A DNA stretch of 64,000 nucleotides from Novosphingobium sp. PC22D (GTDB lineage: Bacteria; Pseudomonadota; Alphaproteobacteria; Sphingomonadales; Sphingomonadaceae), in NCBI RefSeq assembly GCF_002556635.1, contig NZ_MWMO01000018.1, forward strand, positions 1 to 64,000, given 5' to 3'. The notes under the pieces were generated by a model. That model searched no databases. It was not told where the DNA came from and worked only from the letters and a program-made list of their open reading frames with translations. The position numbers were made by a program, and so were the translations under genes. Shown piece by piece: positions 60,747 through 64,000 of the stretch; position 1 is the stretch's first letter, and each line of letters begins with the position of its first letter.

Positions 60747-61213
60747 TGCGTTTCGGCCACCACTTGCTTGGCCTGCTTCTCGGTCATGTTCTGCATTTCG
60801 CGCGGCACGTAGTTCTCGTCGTGCTTGGCGAGCAGGTTGTCGGCCACGAAAGTGCCGTCCGCGCGCATCTTGCCCTCCGCGACCACGCCCGAGCCCTCGA
60901 CGAAAAGCGAAGGCACGATGCCCGAGAACCGCACGGGCACCTGGGCCTCTCCATCCTGAACGACGAAGGCGATGGTCACGCCGTCGGGCTCGGTCCTGAG
61001 GCTGCCGGCCTCGACCATGCCCCCCAGCCGCACCGCGCGGTCGGGCGACGGCGGATCGGCGACGATCTCGCTCGGCACGTAGAAATAGCTCGCCTGGTTG
61101 CGCAGCGCCCAGATCGCCAGCAGCGCCGCGGCGATCAGCACGACGAGCGCGATCACCAACAGCACCAGCCGCTGGTGCTTGGGCTTTAGGCCCGAATTGG
61201 CGGCAGAAGCCAT
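60743..61213 (-). CDS. ccmE: Haem chaperone CcmE
   Basis: A 156-aa periplasmic OB-fold protein anchored by helix 14-36. The haem-binding His131 and Tyr135 are in LAKHDENYVP. It passes haem from CcmC to CcmF. The start overlaps the ccmD stop (TGATG). Confidence 0.95.
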   Translation of the reverse strand: MASAANSGLKPKHQRLVLLVIALVVLIAAALLAIWALRNQASYFYVPSEIVADPPSPDRAVRLGGMVEAGSLRTEPDGVTIAFVVQDGEAQVPVRFSGIVPSLFVEGSGVVAEGKMRADGTFVADNLLAKHDENYVPREMQNMTEKQAKQVVAETQ

Positions 61214-61353
61214 CAGCGTTCCCTCGACTTGTCGCGCCGCGCCTCGGCACGGCGCATCGACCACCAGGCCCAGGCGACCATCGCCAGAGTGCCGACGATC
61301 CCCAGCGCATAGGCGGCCCAAACGAAGGCCCATTGGTCCAGCGATTCGCGCAT
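61213..61353 (-). CDS. ccmD: Haem exporter small subunit CcmD
   Basis: A 46-aa protein with one membrane helix (WAFVWAAYALGIVGTLAMVAWAW) and a basic tail (RRAEARRDKSRER). It lies exactly between ccmC and ccmE, overlapping both by one base, which supports this very short gene. Confidence 0.85.
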   Translation of the reverse strand: MRESLDQWAFVWAAYALGIVGTLAMVAWAWWSMRRAEARRDKSRER

Positions 61354-62084
61354 CAGTCCTCCGCCCGGGCCATCGCCTTGCGGCGCAAGCGCGCCTCGGC
61401 CTGGATATCGGCGAGGATCGCGCGCATCCGCGCCAGCACGACGCCCGCGAACAACAGCGAAAAGCCCACCGTCGCGCCGAGCAGCGGCCACAGGAACGCA
61501 GCGTCGATCGCGGACTTGCCCATCGTGATGCTGGGCGGCTGGTGCAGCGAGTTCCACCAGACCACCGAGCGATTGATGATCGGCACGTTGATCGCGCCGA
61601 CGATGCCGAAGATCGCGGCGACTCGGCCGCTGCCGCCGCCCTCGCCGCGCGTCGCGTCGGCGAGCGCGATGTAGCCGAAATAGAGGAACAGCAGCACCAG
61701 CATCGAGGTCAGCCGTCCGTCCCAGACCCACCAGGTGCCCCAGGTCGGGCGTCCCCAGATCGAACCGGTGGCAAGGCAGATCGCGGTGAAAGCCGCGCCG
61801 GGAACCGCCGCGGCGCGGGCGGCGATGCCCGCGAGCGGATGGCGCCAGACCAGTTCGGCGACGCCGGCGCCCGCGATCGTCGTCCAGCCGGCCATGCCGA
61901 GCCAGGCTGCGGGCACGTGGATGAACAGGATGCGCACGGTGTCACCCATCAGCCGATCCGCCGGCGCGGCGAAAAGCCCGTAGGCCAGCGCGGCGAGTGT
62001 CACCACGAGACCCGCGACCAGACAGGCCGGGGTCAACCAGCGCGCAATGCGCAGAAAACGGGCCGGGTTCGCGAAGCCGTGCAT
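61353..62084 (-). CDS. ccmC: Haem transporter subunit CcmC
   Basis: The 243-aa protein has six membrane segments, the WWD motif (GTWWVWDGRLTS) and HVPAAWL. It loads haem onto CcmE. First gene of the ccm operon here; ccmA and ccmB are not adjacent and must lie elsewhere. Start ATG 62084. Confidence 0.93.
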   Translation of the reverse strand: MHGFANPARFLRIARWLTPACLVAGLVVTLAALAYGLFAAPADRLMGDTVRILFIHVPAAWLGMAGWTTIAGAGVAELVWRHPLAGIAARAAAVPGAAFTAICLATGSIWGRPTWGTWWVWDGRLTSMLVLLFLYFGYIALADATRGEGGGSGRVAAIFGIVGAINVPIINRSVVWWNSLHQPPSITMGKSAIDAAFLWPLLGATVGFSLLFAGVVLARMRAILADIQAEARLRRKAMARAED

Positions 62085-62151
62085 CTCAAGCGACGCTTCT
62101 AGTCCGCGCGCCGCCGCCCGCAAGCCCCGCGATGCCGCGTGCCGCCGGAAA

Positions 62152-63213
62152 TTACCGGCCGATAAGCCGCTGTGCCATGGCGTCGGCGACGCGGTCGGGC
62201 GAGTTGCCGGTCTCTTCGGCTTCCCGCCAGATCGCGCGCAGGCGCACGGGCACTTCGGCGACCTTGGCATGAACCTCGGCGATGTCGCAGGGCTTGCCGT
62301 CGCGCCGCGCGAGATATTCCAGCGCCACCGCGATGATGCCGCCGCCGTTGATGACATAGTCGGGCGCGTAGAGGACGCCGCGCTCGGCGAGCATAGGGCC
62401 GTGGTGCGCGCGCGCGAGCTGGTTGTTCGCGCCGCCCGCGACGATCGGCGCGCGCAGCCGCGCGATACCCGCATCGTCGAGAATCGCGCCGAGCGCGTTG
62501 GGGCTGAACACGTCGCACGCGACGTCCATGATCGAATCGGATGCGACCACTTCGGCGCCGAGTTCGTCGGCGAGCGCCTTGGCGCGGGCCGCGTCGACAT
62601 CGGCGAGCGTGAGCCGCGCGCCCGCCTCGGCGAGCAACCGTGCCGCGCCGCCGCCGACGCTGCCGGTGCCCTGTACCGCGACGTGCACGCCTTCGAGCGA
62701 GCGACCGAGCTTGTGCGCCACCGCCGCCTCTATGCCGAGGAACACGCCCTTGGCGGTGAACGGCCCGGGATCGCCGCCAGCGCTGTCGCTGTCGGTCGAG
62801 GGCAGTCCGGTGACGTAGGAGGTGCGTTGCGCCACCGCAACCATGTCGGCCTCGTTGATGCCGACGTCCTCGGCGGTGATGTAGCGCCCGCCGAGCCCTT
62901 CGATGGCGTCGCCGAATGCCGCGAGCATCGCGGGCGTCTTGGCCTTGTCGGCGCCCGCGAGGATCACCGCCTTGCCGCCGCCCATGGGCAGGCCCGCCAT
63001 GGCGTTCTTGTAGCTCATCCCGCGCGAGAGGCGCAGCGCGTCGCGCATAGCGCCGCCGGGATCGCCATAATGCCAGAACCGGGTGCCGCCCGCGCCGGGG
63101 CCGAGGTGCGTCGAATGGAGCGCGATGATCGCCGTCAGCCCGCTCGCCCGGTCATGCACGAAGTGCACGAGTTCGTGTTCGTCGAAATCAGGCTCGGTCC
63201 AGAAGGCGGGCAC
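62152..63213 (-). CDS. Glu/Leu/Phe/Val dehydrogenase family protein
   Basis: The 353-aa NAD(P)-dependent amino acid dehydrogenase has the dimerisation/catalytic part with GLPMGGGKAVIL (catalytic Lys in GGGK) and a Rossmann part with VAVQGTGSVGGGAARLLAE. The pattern is closest to leucine/phenylalanine dehydrogenases. GTG 63213 with AAGGAG 6 nt upstream is taken as start; in-frame codons further upstream run through the tRNA-His gene. Confidence 0.85.
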   Translation of the reverse strand: MPAFWTEPDFDEHELVHFVHDRASGLTAIIALHSTHLGPGAGGTRFWHYGDPGGAMRDALRLSRGMSYKNAMAGLPMGGGKAVILAGADKAKTPAMLAAFGDAIEGLGGRYITAEDVGINEADMVAVAQRTSYVTGLPSTDSDSAGGDPGPFTAKGVFLGIEAAVAHKLGRSLEGVHVAVQGTGSVGGGAARLLAEAGARLTLADVDAARAKALADELGAEVVASDSIMDVACDVFSPNALGAILDDAGIARLRAPIVAGGANNQLARAHHGPMLAERGVLYAPDYVINGGGIIAVALEYLARRDGKPCDIAEVHAKVAEVPVRLRAIWREAEETGNSPDRVADAMAQRLIGR

Positions 63214-63257
63214 GCATCGCTCCTTGGCAAAGACTGCGCGCGCATCATCGGGAGAAA

Positions 63258-63335
63258 TGGGGCGATCGATGGGGTTCGAACCCACGACCTCCGGTACCAC
63301 AAACCGGCGCTCTAACCAACTGAGCTACGATCGCC
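63258..63335 (-). tRNA. tRNA-His (GTG)
   Basis: The 78-nt minus-strand gene has an acceptor stem GCGATCG/CGATCGC with an extra encoded G-1 opposite C73, the canonical tRNA-His feature, anticodon loop TTGTGGT (anticodon GTG), T-loop TTCGAAC, and an encoded CCA. Confidence 0.95.
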
Positions 63336-63605
63336 ACACAGATGCGCGCATGCTGGAGGCGCGCTGTTAGGGAACGGCGCGAGCCGCTGCAAGCAGCGAT
63401 TGGCGCGGGCGAGCGCTCTCGCATAAGCCGGGCGTGTTGCAAAGCAAAAAGTTGCCGGCTTGCCGGCCCGCGTAATTTTATTGCGCGGACCTCGCGCCTT
63501 CACCGAGCCGGGCCGCGCGCGGCGAATCGCATCGCACCCCGCCACGACCGAAAGCGACTCGGCAATGACAGATTTTCATCGCGAGCGGGCACGGTTATGC
63601 TGGGC
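63336..63605. other. Non-coding stretch between tRNA-His and the last gene
   Basis: No gene is seen in these 270 nt. It must hold the divergent promoters of tRNA-His and the hydroxylase-like gene. A GC-rich palindromic block (GCCGGC-TT-GCCGGC near 63453-63466) and a T/A-rich spot follow it. Confidence 0.5.
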
Positions 63606-64000
63606 ATGATGGACCCGACCGACGACTCGACCGCCTCTTCGACCTCCTTCTGGTCCGGCCCGCTCTCGGGCACGCCGGGAGTCCATGTCCGCTCCGCGCA
63701 GGCGCCGCATGGCCCGCCGCAACGCGAACCGGGCGAAACGAGCGCAAGCTTCCTGTCGGCGCGAGAGATGCAGCGCGTGCCCTCGCCGCGCGTCGAGATG
63801 TTCGTGAAGCGCGATTTCCTCTCCGCCGGGGAGTGCGCTGCGCTGGTCGACCTGATCGATTCGCAGCGCCGCCCCTCGACTGTCGCCAACCACAACGGTG
63901 ACGACTACTTCCGGACCAGCGAAACCTGCGATCTCGATCATGCCCATCCGGCCGTCGCGGCGCTCGACGCCAGGCTCGCCGAGATCTCGGGGATCGATCC
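63606..64000 (+). CDS. Prolyl 4-hydroxylase-like 2OG-Fe(II) oxygenase, 5' part
   Basis: The frame is open from ATG 63606 (or 63597) to the window edge. After a Ser/Pro-rich stretch it reads VEMFVKRDFLSAGECAALVD, then NHNGDDYFRTSETCDL, the N-terminal region of bacterial prolyl-hydroxylase-type oxygenases. The iron-binding H-x-D...H motif would lie beyond the edge. Partial by window cut only. Confidence 0.75.
   Translation, partial: MMDPTDDSTASSTSFWSGPLSGTPGVHVRSAQAPHGPPQREPGETSASFLSAREMQRVPSPRVEMFVKRDFLSAGECAALVDLIDSQRRPSTVANHNGDDYFRTSETCDLDHAHPAVAALDARLAEISGID

Noticed and set aside
1..64000. CRISPR array
   Set aside because: No series of equal repeats with spacers of equal size was seen; the only tandem array is the coding 36-bp repeat at 45290-45370.

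Overview
The window looks like a high-GC alphaproteobacterial chromosome, most likely Sphingomonadales (a Novosphingobium/Sphingobium/Erythrobacter-type genome). The reasons are gene content and style: a ccm cytochrome c maturation operon, an alphaproteobacterial-type OxyR, MtaB, FtsY and Kup, plasmid/ICE genes of the kind seen in sphingomonads, and LexA boxes of the alphaproteobacterial form GTTC-N7-GTTC. The genus is an inference.

Left half, about 1-30,895: one end of an integrated mobile element (ICE or integrative mobilizable element). Its right border is a tyrosine integrase (29,387-30,640) lying just beyond the 3' end of a tRNA-Met gene (30,819-30,895); its left end is outside the window. 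From left to right it holds a 5'-truncated PIN-like gene; an S24 (LexA/CI-like) repressor with a small nuclease-like gene; a transfer operon (RHH accessory protein, TraD-type coupling protein, MobF relaxase-helicase) with a likely oriT region; small orphan genes; a leading-region-like block on the minus strand (ssb, DUF6915-like, DUF6878-like, DUF2493/SLOG, an unknown 140-aa gene, ardC, a large ParB-like gene); an insert with TcmP and its three-Cys Gp37/Gp68-type partner, facing an Xre-RES toxin-antitoxin pair plus a gene with a HEPN-like R-x4-H motif; a methyltransferase/strawberry-notch helicase gene cut in two by an IS21-family element; a primase-like gene; a lytic transglycosylase; and the integrase. 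No type IV secretion genes are seen here; they may lie to the left or be absent.

The main discovery candidate is regulatory. Four perfect GTTC-N7-GTTC motifs sit 31-74 nt in front of four element genes or operons, each in the same orientation as its gene: the S24 repressor, the RHH-traD-traI operon, the tcmP-Gp37 pair and the lytic transglycosylase. The transfer module and the TcmP cassette therefore look like members of the host SOS regulon.

Right half, 30,896-64,000: ordinary chromosome. It holds thpR-like, mltG-fabF-acpP (fatty acid and cell wall), a VOC protein, aspS, an acidic protein of unknown function, rnd, oxyR, an MFS exporter, a TonB-like protein, pgsA, an LplT-like transporter, small stress-type genes (csbD), an EVE protein, a 2OG-Fe(II) oxygenase, a GGDEF-EAL protein, the tightly packed dapF-mtaB-ftsY-yciB operon, an LLM-class oxidoreductase, a methyltransferase, kup, the ccmC-D-E-F-G-H-I operon, a Leu/Phe/Val-type dehydrogenase, tRNA-His and the start of a prolyl-hydroxylase-like gene that runs off the right edge.
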